36,299 nt of DNA from an archaeon. GTDB taxonomy: Archaea > EX4484-52 > GLR71. Positions 7,089 to 14,360 of this stretch are shown in pieces. The position numbers were made by a program, and so were the translations under genes. Every line of letters starts with the position of its first letter. The stretch's first letter is position 1. The notes under the pieces were generated by a model. It had not been told where the DNA came from. It saw nothing but the letters and a program-made list of their open reading frames with translations, and made no database searches. Location of the stretch: assembly GCA_013138805.1 (NCBI GenBank), contig WTCA01000003.1, forward strand, positions 1-36,299. The letters are read 5' to 3'.

Positions 7089-8140
7089 ATGGATAATTCT
7101 GATAAAGCTGTCGAGACTAGATCAGATGGGTATAATCATCTGCTCAAAGATGTGAAATCTATACTTGATATGGGCATTTCTGGTGCGTATAAAGCAGTTG
7201 ACAATATCAAGGTGCAGACATACTGGCAGATAGGAGAAAGAGTTGTGAGGGAGGAATTGCAGCATAAAGATAGGGCTGATTATGGGCATAAAATAATAGA
7301 ACAATTGGCGGCAGACTTGTCATTTTCAAGACGGCTAATGTTTGAAATATTACAATTTTACAGAGAATATCCAATTGTGCATACACTGTGTGCACAATTA
7401 AGCTGGAGCCATTATAGGCTGTTAATTGCGATTGGAAGAAAAGAAGAACGTCTATTTTATGAGACTCAATCTGTCAGGAATATGTGGGCAGTCAGAGAGT
7501 TACAAAAACAAATACATAGCAATCTCTATAACAGGATGAAAAAACACAGAAAGCTGAGCATACCTATACCTATGCAGTCCAAGACCTATATGCCGGAAGA
7601 TGTCTTCAAGGATATATATCATTTTGATTTTCTTGGACTTGAGAAGGGGTATGATGAAACAGAACTTGAGAAAGGTCTGATATCTAATACAGAGAAACTG
7701 CTTCTTGAATTCGGTGCTGACTTTTCAGTTTCAGGAAGACAGAGGAAAGCTATCATTGATGGACAGGTACATGCTGTTGATATTGAACTATACCATAGAA
7801 GCATACCATGTATCGTTCTTGTTGAACTGAAAGTAGGAAGATTTAAAGGCGAGTATATTGGTCAAATGAATAAGTATTGTCAAAGCCATGATATCAAATG
7901 AATTGCTTTGCCATATACATCAAGGCATATTATTTGCCTTGAGTATATCTTAACTGGTATAAGGAGAATAAAAAGCATTCCTGGGAGAAAGATCCGATCG
8001 GGCTTATCATATGCAGGAATAAAGGGAAAGAAGAAGTTCATTATGCGCTTGGCGGCATAAGCAACAAAATCTTTGTTGCTGAATATAAGATGAAATTACC
8101 TTCAGGAGAAGACATCAGAAGAAGATTGAGTGATAATTAA
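7089..8140 (+). pseudogene. YhcG/DUF1016-family PDDEXK nuclease, interrupted near the C-terminus
   Basis: Protein of the YhcG (DUF1016) family: an N-terminal helical DUF1016_N part (residues ~15-155) and a C-terminal PDDEXK nuclease domain. The catalytic core is intact, with Asp231 (VDIELYHR) and the ExK motif Glu246-Leu-Lys248 (VELKVG). The frame stops at 7901 after Tyr263 plus seven foreign residues. The missing end is found downstream in another frame: LNWYKENKKHSWEKDPIGLI... through AEYKMKLPSGEDIRRR to a TAA at 8138-8140. Removing bases 7878-7948 restores a continuous 326-aa protein. A TATA-like ATTATATGC lies about 30 nt upstream of the ATG. The gene sits alone between scpA and scpB in a repeat-bounded insertion. 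It may make a truncated protein or be inactive. Confidence 0.85.
7878..7948. mobile_element. 71-nt hairpin insertion inside the YhcG-like gene
   Basis: Exact removal of these 71 nt rejoins the YhcG-like reading frame. The last 36 nt form a strong imperfect hairpin: ATATAC, one bulged A, TCAAGGCA, a 7-nt loop, TGCCTTGA, GTATAT (7913-7948), ending exactly at the inferred right border. The first part has a second inverted pair CAAAGC/GCTTTG (7881-7886 and 7905-7910). TAT occurs at both borders, so the exact ends are uncertain by up to 3 nt. No coding capacity. Whether it is mobile is inference from the insertion itself. Confidence 0.65.
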
Positions 8141-8192
8141 CTGCCGATTCATATTATTTGATATGAGTATAAAGATTTAGCTTTTTATCTAA

Positions 8193-8257
8193 TTCAGTGA
8201 AATATATTTAACTGTTGCGCAACAATAGTTCTGTTGTAAGGTGTTGTTTTTTGAATG
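8193..8257 (+). repeat. Right copy of ~65-bp direct repeat
   Basis: Near-identical to 6842-6907. This copy carries a duplicate of the scpA C-terminal codons and stop, the palindrome TGTTGCGCAACA, and the functional AAGGTG ribosome-binding site and TTG start of scpB. Its AAATATATTTAAC stretch (8200-8212) is a plausible TATA box, which would let scpB be transcribed independently of scpA after the insertion. Confidence 0.9.
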
Positions 8258-9072
8258 TTAAGAAAAGGCTTATAGAGGCAGCGCTTTTTGTCGCCGCAAA
8301 ACCTCTTTCTCTTGCAGACCTGTATCAGGTGCTGAAGATACCCAAGTCCAGGATAAAGAAAATCATCGATGAGATGAAAGGGCATTATGGCGAGCATGGA
8401 GTCAGGATTGTTGAGGCTGGCGGTCTTTATGAGATGAAGATAAATTCCAGCTTTGAGGAGCATGTCAGCCATCTTGCGCCGCACAAGGATTTCCCTAAGG
8501 CTGTCCTTCAGACGCTATCTCTTATCGCTTACAAGAACCCGGTGAAACAGAGCAATATTGTTTCTGTTCGCGGAAACAGAGCGTATGACCACTTAAAGGA
8601 GCTTGAGGCGAAAGGATTTATCCGGCGAGAGGAATCAGGGCATACCAATATTGTGCATATCACACGGAAGTTTCTTGACTATTTCGGGATTGAGAGCGCA
8701 GAGGAACTGAAAGAATATTTCAGTTCCACACCGATTGATATGATACTTAAGGATGTTGAGGTCAAGGAGAAAAAGGTTGTGAAAGAGGAGGCTGAAGTGG
8801 CTATTGATTCGCGCGATGTGTCTTTTTCTGATGACGGCGAGCTGCCAGAGAAGATGAGGGCTATTGTCGAGAAGAAGAAAGAAGAGATTCTCAAGAGACG
8901 GAAGAAGAAGCCTGTTGAGGATTCTGTTTCAGGTGAGGACAGACAGGATAAAAATATTTCTGAGGATGATGAAAAAACTGAGGAAGATTCTGCAGAAACT
9001 GATAAAGAAGATGATACTGTGAAAGATGATACTCCTAAAAAATTCAAGAGCAGTTTTGATGGTTTGATTTAA
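8251..9072 (+). CDS. scpB: Segregation and condensation protein B (ScpB)
   Basis: Winged-helix partner of ScpA in the SMC condensin complex. The N-terminal LIEAALFVAAKPLSLADL is the ScpB signature, and two winged-helix domains follow to about residue 165 (ALQTLSLIAYKNPVKQSNI.., RGNRAYDHLKELEAKG..). The last ~90 residues are a highly charged Asp/Glu/Lys tail absent from short bacterial ScpBs. The TTG at 8251 is chosen because AAGGTG lies 7 nt upstream and the family homology begins right there; the track's longer start at 8215 would translate the scpA end in the wrong frame. No operon partner lies directly ahead because of the insertion. Confidence 0.85.
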   Translation: MNVKKRLIEAALFVAAKPLSLADLYQVLKIPKSRIKKIIDEMKGHYGEHGVRIVEAGGLYEMKINSSFEEHVSHLAPHKDFPKAVLQTLSLIAYKNPVKQSNIVSVRGNRAYDHLKELEAKGFIRREESGHTNIVHITRKFLDYFGIESAEELKEYFSSTPIDMILKDVEVKEKKVVKEEAEVAIDSRDVSFSDDGELPEKMRAIVEKKKEEILKRRKKKPVEDSVSGEDRQDKNISEDDEKTEEDSAETDKEDDTVKDDTPKKFKSSFDGLI

Positions 9073-9145
9073 GGATAGTGTTACTTATTCTGCGCAACAT
9101 ATCATTTTATATACTTTCCCGTATTAGGTTGATAGTGGATATTTA

Positions 9146-9367
9146 ATGAGCGGATATGACACTGTGCATCTCGGAAAAGGCTCTACGGTTTCTATAAAAA
9201 AGATAATAAGCCCGCACAATGACTTTATCATACAGTTTGATAACCTTACACGGGTGTTCCTGCGTTCTGAGCATATCTTTGAGCTGAAAAGACAGATTGA
9301 CAACCATATGGGCGAGGATGTCGGCGTCGGCGTGAAGAAGAAAGTTGAAGAGGATTCCGGGCTTTAA
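9146..9367 (+). CDS. Small uncharacterised protein, 73 aa
   Basis: Not recognised. A compact protein with beta-strand-like alternation in the first half (TVSIKKIISPHNDFIIQFD), a helix around ELKRQIDNHM, and a charged C-terminus. There is no signal peptide or membrane segment. ATATACTT-like TATA sequences lie 30-38 nt upstream. It stands alone between scpB and tpiA. Composition and a clean ATG support a real gene, but its function is unknown. Confidence 0.55.
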   Translation: MSGYDTVHLGKGSTVSIKKIISPHNDFIIQFDNLTRVFLRSEHIFELKRQIDNHMGEDVGVGVKKKVEEDSGL

Positions 9368-9437
9368 ATTGTTTTTCATTATTCTACAGTATAAAATTTT
9401 TAAAAAATATATAAATATAGAACTATAGTTTTAATCT

Positions 9438-10112
9438 ATGAGCGAAGATATCAGTCCTTTGATTGTCCTTAACCTGAAGACTTATGAGAACGCTACGGGT
9501 AAAAAAGCAGCCATAATGGCAAATGATTTGTGGGAGGCAGCTGAAGTTTATGGTGCGGATCTTGTTGTCGCTGCACAGGCCACAGACATAAACGAGATAA
9601 AAAGACAAGTGCCTGAATTGACTGTCTATGCGCAGCATATTGATTCTTATGGATATGGTGCTCATACAGGACACATTACTGCAGAAGCTATAATCGGTGC
9701 AGGCGCTAGCGGAACACTTCTTAACCACAGCGAAAAAAAGATAGACCATGGCATTCTTGCAGAGACAATAAAAGTTGCACAAGACAGAGGCCTTGAGGTC
9801 ATAGCCTGTGCTGATTCGGTTTTAGAAGCTGAACAAATCGCAGATTTTGGCCCTAATTATATCGCTGTCGAACCTCCAGAACTTATCGGCGGAGATGTAT
9901 CTGTGACGACAAGACCACAACTTATTGTTGATTCAGTTGAAACTGTTCGGAAAGTAGACGAGGGAATAACTGTTCTTGTCGGCGCGGGAGTCAAGACATA
10001 TGAGGATGTGTCAAAAGCTATGGAACTTAAGACTGACGGCGTATTGCTTGCATCAGGAATTACAAAAGCAGAAGATCCGGTGGAAGCTTTTAAAAGGCTT
10101 ATCGGGCGTTAA
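9438..10112 (+). CDS. tpiA: Triosephosphate isomerase, archaeal type
   Basis: Interconverts dihydroxyacetone phosphate and glyceraldehyde 3-phosphate. Catalytic residues are visible: Lys14 (LNLKTY), His97 (LLNHSE) and Glu145 (VEPPELIG). The phosphate-binding loops VGAGVKT and GVLLASG are near the C-terminus. At 224 aa it has the short archaeal length, against about 250 in bacteria. A TATA-like AAATATATAAATATAG lies 18-36 nt ahead of the ATG. gap follows 43 bp downstream on the same strand, so the two probably form a lower-glycolysis/gluconeogenesis pair. Confidence 0.95.
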   Translation: MSEDISPLIVLNLKTYENATGKKAAIMANDLWEAAEVYGADLVVAAQATDINEIKRQVPELTVYAQHIDSYGYGAHTGHITAEAIIGAGASGTLLNHSEKKIDHGILAETIKVAQDRGLEVIACADSVLEAEQIADFGPNYIAVEPPELIGGDVSVTTRPQLIVDSVETVRKVDEGITVLVGAGVKTYEDVSKAMELKTDGVLLASGITKAEDPVEAFKRLIGR

Positions 10113-10155
10113 ATGATATTTTAGAAGAAAATCTTTTATTGAGAAGGTGATTTGG

Positions 10156-11175
10156 ATGGGATATGCAAAGATAGCTGTTAATGGATATGGGACTGTCGGC
10201 AGGCGCGTAGGAACTGCAGTAAATGCGCAGTACGACATGGAGATTGTCGGTGTTGTCAAGACGCGACCTACATTTGAAGCAATGACGGCTATTGACAAAG
10301 GTTTTGATCTTTATGTGCCGGATTCAGATATGATTGGTGCATTTGAGAAAGCAGGAATTGAAGTTGCAGGAACTCTGGATGATCTTCTGGATAAGGTTGA
10401 GATTGTCGTTGACTGCACGCCGAATAAAGTGGGTGCTTCTTATAAGTCACTTTATGTTGAAAAAGGTGTAAAAGCAATATGGCAGGGTGGTGAAGCTCAT
10501 GAGCTGGCAGAATTCAGTTTCAATGCTGAGGCGAATTATGATGATGCTATTGACAGGAATCTGGCAAGAGTTGTCAGCTGCAACACTACCGGGCTTACAA
10601 GAGCGCTTTATCCTCTTGAGCAGGAGTATGGTGTAGAAAAAGCCAGAGCTACTTTGATAAGAAGGGCAGCAGACCCTGGACAGAGCAATAAAGGACCGAT
10701 TAATGCTATTGTTCCTGCCCTTGAGATGCCAAGCCATCACGGGCCTGATGTCAATACAATCATGCCTAATATTGAGATTGCCACAACTGCCGTGAAAGTT
10801 CCGAGTACGCTTATGCATTTGCATGGGCTTACTGTTGCATTGAAAAATGATTTTGAGCCAGAAGATATTGTTGACCTTTATGAAGGAAGACCCAGGATAT
10901 ATCTTGTGTCTGGCGGCGATGGTGTGAGTGACACTGCAAAAATCATGGAGCTTTCAAAAGAACTGGGACGCAGCAGAAATGATATGTTTGAGAATGCGAT
11001 ATGGAAAGACAGTATCAGCAAGTACCAGGGAGAACTGTATTTATTCCAGGCGATACATCAGGAGTCTGACATTGTTCCTGAGAATGTGGATGCTATCCGT
11101 GCTATGTGCGGGCTTGAATCTGACGGCGCGAAATCTATTGCAATGACCAATAAGAAGATGGGTATTGGGAAATAG
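10156..11175 (+). CDS. gap: Glyceraldehyde-3-phosphate dehydrogenase, archaeal type II
   Basis: NAD(P)-dependent phosphorylating GAPDH of the archaeal class. The Rossmann motif NGYGTVGRRV (residues 9-18) and the catalytic Cys142 in SCNTTG are present, followed by the RRAADPGQSNKGP segment typical of archaeal enzymes and HLHGLTV further on. 339 aa is the normal length. The ATG at 10156 is chosen over the track's GTG at 10147 because AAGGTGAT sits about 5 nt upstream as a strong Shine-Dalgarno. This internal ribosome-binding site is what a second operon gene behind tpiA would need. Confidence 0.95.
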   Translation: MGYAKIAVNGYGTVGRRVGTAVNAQYDMEIVGVVKTRPTFEAMTAIDKGFDLYVPDSDMIGAFEKAGIEVAGTLDDLLDKVEIVVDCTPNKVGASYKSLYVEKGVKAIWQGGEAHELAEFSFNAEANYDDAIDRNLARVVSCNTTGLTRALYPLEQEYGVEKARATLIRRAADPGQSNKGPINAIVPALEMPSHHGPDVNTIMPNIEIATTAVKVPSTLMHLHGLTVALKNDFEPEDIVDLYEGRPRIYLVSGGDGVSDTAKIMELSKELGRSRNDMFENAIWKDSISKYQGELYLFQAIHQESDIVPENVDAIRAMCGLESDGAKSIAMTNKKMGIGK

Positions 11176-11236
11176 ATACCCCTCCTTTATTTTTTTCTGT
11201 TTTTTAAAAATATTTTTGGTTTTAAAATCGTTTTTT
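11176..11236 (+). terminator. T-rich terminator after gap
   Basis: Several T-tracts (TATTTTTTTCTGTTTTTT, ATATTTTTGG, CGTTTTTTC) follow the gap stop. Runs of T are the usual archaeal termination signal. Confidence 0.5.
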
Positions 11237-11306
11237 CAATAAGATAGAGGTATATTGTGCTGATTAAATAGAAATTATATATACAAACCAGGCATAAATA
11301 TATTTT

Positions 11307-12257
11307 ATGGATTCTGATAAGATTGTATCTTTTGTTAAAGAGAACAAGATTGTGTCTTTAATCGGTGCTGTTTTGCTTGTTGTTATTTTACTTACAGCCC
11401 TTAATGTGTTAAGTGGATTACGATCTGTACAATATATGAGTAATGCAGATATGATTGGTGCTTCATCATATATGTATGAAAGCGAAGGTATGTCTAAGTC
11501 CGGAGCCAATTTTGCACTGAGAGCAGAGGCTCCCAGTTCCGGCAGTTCATATGTTGAAGTAAAAGAAGGATCCATGACTATCAAGACTGAGAATGCTGAA
11601 GGTGATGCGTCTGCGATTCGCGGGCTTGCTGAAGCATCTGAAGGATATGTTGAGGACTTGAGGAAATATGAAAATGATTATAATCTTAATATAAATATGC
11701 GTGTGAGGATACCATCTGATGATTTTGAAGGATTTGTAGACACTTTGAAGGAAAGGTATGATGACAAGAGTTTCTCTGTTTCATTCTACAGGCTATCTAC
11801 TGAAAGGGAAATTGGTGAGCTTGAAATTCTTGAGACAGCATTCTTGAATTATGAAGAACTCAGAGATAGGACTATGATGATACCTCTTGATGAGAAGCAG
11901 ATCAATCTTTTGTTTGAGATTACAGAAAAGGAGCTTGAGATCAAGAGACTGGAGAGACAATACTCGTCATCCCTTTCAGGCAAAGAGGAGAGAAGCGATT
12001 ATTCAACACTTACTGTTACACTTCAAGAGAAAAAAGAGATAAACATGATGCCTGAGGATTTGGGTGATGAACTTCGTCTTAAGATCAAGAGAGCATTGGA
12101 TGAGATTGCAAACTCACTCATGGACATTGTTACAGGAAGCATTGTTGTGTTTGTTTCTGCTATCAAGTATGTGATCTATTTCATTGTTATTGCTATACCT
12201 TTAATCTTGGGATTCCGTGTAATGAAAAGGATTTATGGGAAGATTTCTAAGATATGA
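11307..12257 (+). CDS. DUF4349-family membrane protein
   Basis: 316-aa protein with an N-terminal membrane segment (residues ~16-38), an extracytoplasmic region and a C-terminal hydrophobic segment (~275-300). The middle matches the DUF4349 pattern: a GSMTIKTEN strand, RVRIPSDDFEGFVDTLKERY, a coiled-coil stretch with Glu/Leu-rich helices, and DYSTLTVTLQEK near the end. The family is envelope-associated and of unknown function. A TATA-like TTATATATACAAAC lies about 30 nt ahead of the ATG. It is convergent with the tRNA, whose 3' end is 3 bp beyond the stop. Confidence 0.75.
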   Translation: MDSDKIVSFVKENKIVSLIGAVLLVVILLTALNVLSGLRSVQYMSNADMIGASSYMYESEGMSKSGANFALRAEAPSSGSSYVEVKEGSMTIKTENAEGDASAIRGLAEASEGYVEDLRKYENDYNLNINMRVRIPSDDFEGFVDTLKERYDDKSFSVSFYRLSTEREIGELEILETAFLNYEELRDRTMMIPLDEKQINLLFEITEKELEIKRLERQYSSSLSGKEERSDYSTLTVTLQEKKEINMMPEDLGDELRLKIKRALDEIANSLMDIVTGSIVVFVSAIKYVIYFIVIAIPLILGFRVMKRIYGKISKI

Positions 12258-12259
12258 AA

Positions 12260-12380
12260 TGCCCCCGCCGGGATTTTCAGACGAAGACTGGAAATGTAGA
12301 AAATCTCCAGATTTTCGAAATTTGAACCCGGGTTACTAGGTCCGCAACCTAGCGTCCTATCCAAGCTAGACTACGAGGGC
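12260..12380 (-). tRNA. tRNA-Arg (anticodon GCG) with a 47-nt intron in the T loop
   Basis: On the minus strand the gene folds as a full cloverleaf: acceptor GCCCTCG/CGGGGGC with discriminator A, D arm with TTGG, anticodon stem CTAGG/CCTAG with loop TTGCGGA (anticodon GCG at 12345-12343, reading CGC/CGU), variable loop TAAC, and T stem CCGGG/CCCGG. The T loop is split. Exon 1 (12321-12380) ends GTTCAAA and exon 2 (12260-12273) begins TCCCGG, joining to a normal TTCAAAT loop. The mature tRNA is 74 nt and CCA is not encoded, so it needs the CCA-adding enzyme found at 17-18 kb. A TATA-like box TTTAAATAATAAAC lies about 25 nt upstream of the 5' end. Confidence 0.92.
12274..12320 (-). other. Archaeal tRNA intron at position 59/60
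   Basis: Intron of 47 nt between tRNA positions 59 and 60. The junctions fit a bulge-helix-bulge: outer helix is the T stem, central 4-bp helix is exon UUCA with intron UGAA, and both 3-nt bulges read AAU with cleavage after AA. The inner helix beyond the 5' bulge is weak, so the motif is relaxed. The intron has its own 7-bp hairpin GAAAATC/GATTTTC. Confidence 0.8.
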
Positions 12381-12400
12381 ATGTATCTATAAGTCGGATG

Positions 12401-12414
12401 TTTATTATTTAAAG
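12401..12414 (-). promoter_or_regulatory. TATA box of tRNA-Arg
   Basis: On the minus strand TTTAAATAATAAAC is centred about 27 nt upstream of the first tRNA base, the expected archaeal spacing. Confidence 0.5.
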
Positions 12415-12455
12415 ATTTCTGCTAAAACAGGATTGTTAACAATTATGGTGATAAT

Positions 12456-12617
12456 ATGTCAAAATGCATAAGCTGCGGAAAAGATGTCTCAAAAGGTGTA
12501 AATTTCTCAAAGTTCAAGTGTCCTAAGTGCCTTGAAGCTGAAATTGTCAGGTGCGACAGGTGCAAGATGCTTGTCAACAAATATACATGCCCTAAATGCG
12601 GGTTTGTAGGACCTTAG
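12456..12617 (+). CDS. Zinc-ribbon protein linked to translation (DUF1610-like), 53 aa
   Basis: This small gene is missing from the ORF track. The ATG at 12456 follows GGTGAT and the frame ends at TAG 12615-12617. It has four CxxC pairs (Cys4/7, 22/25, 33/36, 45/48), enough for two zinc-binding sites, and a Lys-rich surface typical of archaeal zinc-ribbon RNA-binding proteins annotated as functioning in translation. In many archaea this gene sits directly ahead of the aEF-1beta gene, as it does here (25 bp spacing), which supports the call. Probable two-gene operon. Confidence 0.85.
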   Translation: MSKCISCGKDVSKGVNFSKFKCPKCLEAEIVRCDRCKMLVNKYTCPKCGFVGP

Positions 12618-12642
12618 ATAACTTAAAAGAGGTAGATATGAT

Positions 12643-12900
12643 ATGGGTAAAGTCGCGACAACATTCAAACTGATGCCGGAATCTGTGGAAGTGGATCTTG
12701 AGAAAGTTCAGGCAGACATCAAAGAGAAGCTGGAGTGCGTCCAGGATATGAAGATTGAACCTATAGGCTTCGGTCTGAACTCACTTCTTGTGATGGTCGT
12801 CACCGAGGATTCTGAAGGTGGCATGGATGAGATTGAGAACACTTTGACTTCTATTGATGGTGTCAGTGATCTTGAAGCTTTGAGCAGTACGCTGCTTTGA
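12643..12900 (+). CDS. ef1b: Translation elongation factor aEF-1beta
   Basis: Guanine-nucleotide exchange factor that recharges aEF-1alpha with GTP. The 85-aa length and layout match the archaeal family: KVATTFKLMPES at the N-terminus, PIGFGLNSLLVMVV in the middle and a short helix-strand end (ENTLTSIDGVSDLEALS). AGAGGT lies about 9 nt ahead of the ATG at 12643; an overlapping ATG at 12638 is out of frame. It is co-oriented with the zinc-ribbon gene and convergent with the PEP-swivel gene. Confidence 0.92.
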   Translation: MGKVATTFKLMPESVEVDLEKVQADIKEKLECVQDMKIEPIGFGLNSLLVMVVTEDSEGGMDEIENTLTSIDGVSDLEALSSTLL

Positions 12901-12919
12901 TTTCTTTTATTTTTATATA

Positions 12920-14293
12920 TCAAACCAGCCTCTTCAGTTTTTTTACAATACCCCTGTTCGCATCAACACTGACCATGTCGCCGTTCTTCAACGCTCTTGT
13001 CGCCATGCCTGTTCCGACAATGCAGGGGATGCCCATCTCTCTTGAAACTATAGCTGCATGGCTTAATGCACCGCCTTCATCGGTGACAATGGCTGCCGCT
13101 TTTCGCATTGCAATGACATAATCAGGATGGGTGACAACTGCTACAAGAATGTCGCCGTCTTCCACCTTTATGATGTCATGGATTGTTCTGACAATTTTGA
13201 CAGTTCCTGTTGTCCTGCCGGAACATCCTACTGTGCCTTTCAGGCTGACAGGCAACGCTTCTATCTCTATACCGAAATGTTTGATTTCTTTTTCTACATT
13301 GCCTTCTTTGCATATGATATTTCCATTGTTGGCGTAGAGAAGGAAACCTTTTTTTCTTTCATCAAGAACTGAACTGCCTATAATATTTCTGCATTCAAGA
13401 AAATCTATAATCTCATTTTCTGTTAGATAGGCTACCTGCTTGTGTGTTATTCCTGCTCTTTTTGCAATCTCATCAAAAAGCGGACTTGCGTTGAACACAC
13501 CTTTTCTCCTGTAGTCGTCGCGAGCATCCCGTATGTAGGCAAGCTCCCTTATCATCTCAAACATATCTTTCTTGTCTTTCAGTCCGGCAATATTTAGTGC
13601 TTCTTCGAAACTGTATTTTGGATGTTTTATAGGCTCTGCCTTTTTGATAAAGTCGCGCATCCCTTTCAGTGTCCATGGAACCTTATGGATATCAAGGCAT
13701 GAGAGCCATCTGTATTCTTCCCATAATCTTTTGACAGCTTCTGTGTCTTTTACATCAATCTTTGATGCTTTTTCGTTTAAAGTTACAACAGAATTGTGTT
13801 TTATGGGTCTGAAAAGAGCGGCGCGGATGTCTGGGTCTGTATTCTTTACTATCGGATTCATTTTCGCGAACCAATATTCTGCAAGGACGAAGGCGACAAA
13901 AGGGCCGATGAGCGAGTATTCTATTGCTATCTTCTGATATCTTAGATAAAGCTCTTTAATCTCTTCATCGCTTAGATTTGTTAAGTCATAATCAGATATT
14001 TCTTTTGAAACATCAAGATATTGCTTCCCTAAAGAATGGAACAATGCGATAAAAGTTTTCAGCTGTTTCATGTCGGTGCCGAATGTCTTTACGCAGATAC
14101 TGACAAAAAACTGCTTGGCATCTTTCTCTATATAGCAGACAGCGTTGTTGTTTTCGGGGACAAAGATAAGGTCTTCCTCAAGATTTCCGGGAAAGATGCT
14201 GTCTGTCTGTGGACCTATTGTCTTTATGGCTATCTCGCAGTACTGGACGCTGTATTCTCTTGCAAACCAGCGAAGCCATACTTTTTTTGCCAT
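12920..14293 (-). CDS. Stand-alone PEP-utilising (phosphohistidine) swivel-domain protein
   Basis: The C-terminal ~95 residues are the mobile phosphohistidine domain of PEP synthase/PPDK-type enzymes, with the signature GGALSHAAIVSRE and active His412, ending in a DGDxV-like NGDMVSVDANRG. The N-terminal ~350 residues are a helix-rich region that does not look like the ATP-grasp domain, and no PEP-binding TIM barrel follows. It is therefore not a complete PEP synthase. Proteins of this layout occur in archaea with unknown substrate; phosphotransfer through His412 is inferred from the motif. It has its own promoter (TTTTATATTTC about 25-30 nt upstream), divergent from the methyltransferase. Confidence 0.75.
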   Translation of the reverse strand: MAKKVWLRWFAREYSVQYCEIAIKTIGPQTDSIFPGNLEEDLIFVPENNNAVCYIEKDAKQFFVSICVKTFGTDMKQLKTFIALFHSLGKQYLDVSKEISDYDLTNLSDEEIKELYLRYQKIAIEYSLIGPFVAFVLAEYWFAKMNPIVKNTDPDIRAALFRPIKHNSVVTLNEKASKIDVKDTEAVKRLWEEYRWLSCLDIHKVPWTLKGMRDFIKKAEPIKHPKYSFEEALNIAGLKDKKDMFEMIRELAYIRDARDDYRRKGVFNASPLFDEIAKRAGITHKQVAYLTENEIIDFLECRNIIGSSVLDERKKGFLLYANNGNIICKEGNVEKEIKHFGIEIEALPVSLKGTVGCSGRTTGTVKIVRTIHDIIKVEDGDILVAVVTHPDYVIAMRKAAAIVTDEGGALSHAAIVSREMGIPCIVGTGMATRALKNGDMVSVDANRGIVKKLKRLV

Positions 14294-14360
14294 GTATAAA
14301 TATTGTCGGGAAGAAATATAAAACTGTGATTATATAAATTTTTTTAAATAATTGTATAAT

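Noticed and set aside
7875-7948. Archaeal mRNA intron of the bulge-helix-bulge type in the YhcG-like gene
   Set aside because: Precise removal of 71 nt restores the frame, but none of the four equivalent junction positions allows the 4-bp exon-intron helix required between two 3-nt bulges. An insertion is the simpler explanation.
8215-8250. Upstream TTG start for scpB given by the ORF track
   Set aside because: This stretch is the scpA 3' end read in another frame within the direct repeat. The TTG at 8251 has an AAGGTG ribosome-binding site and matches the family start.
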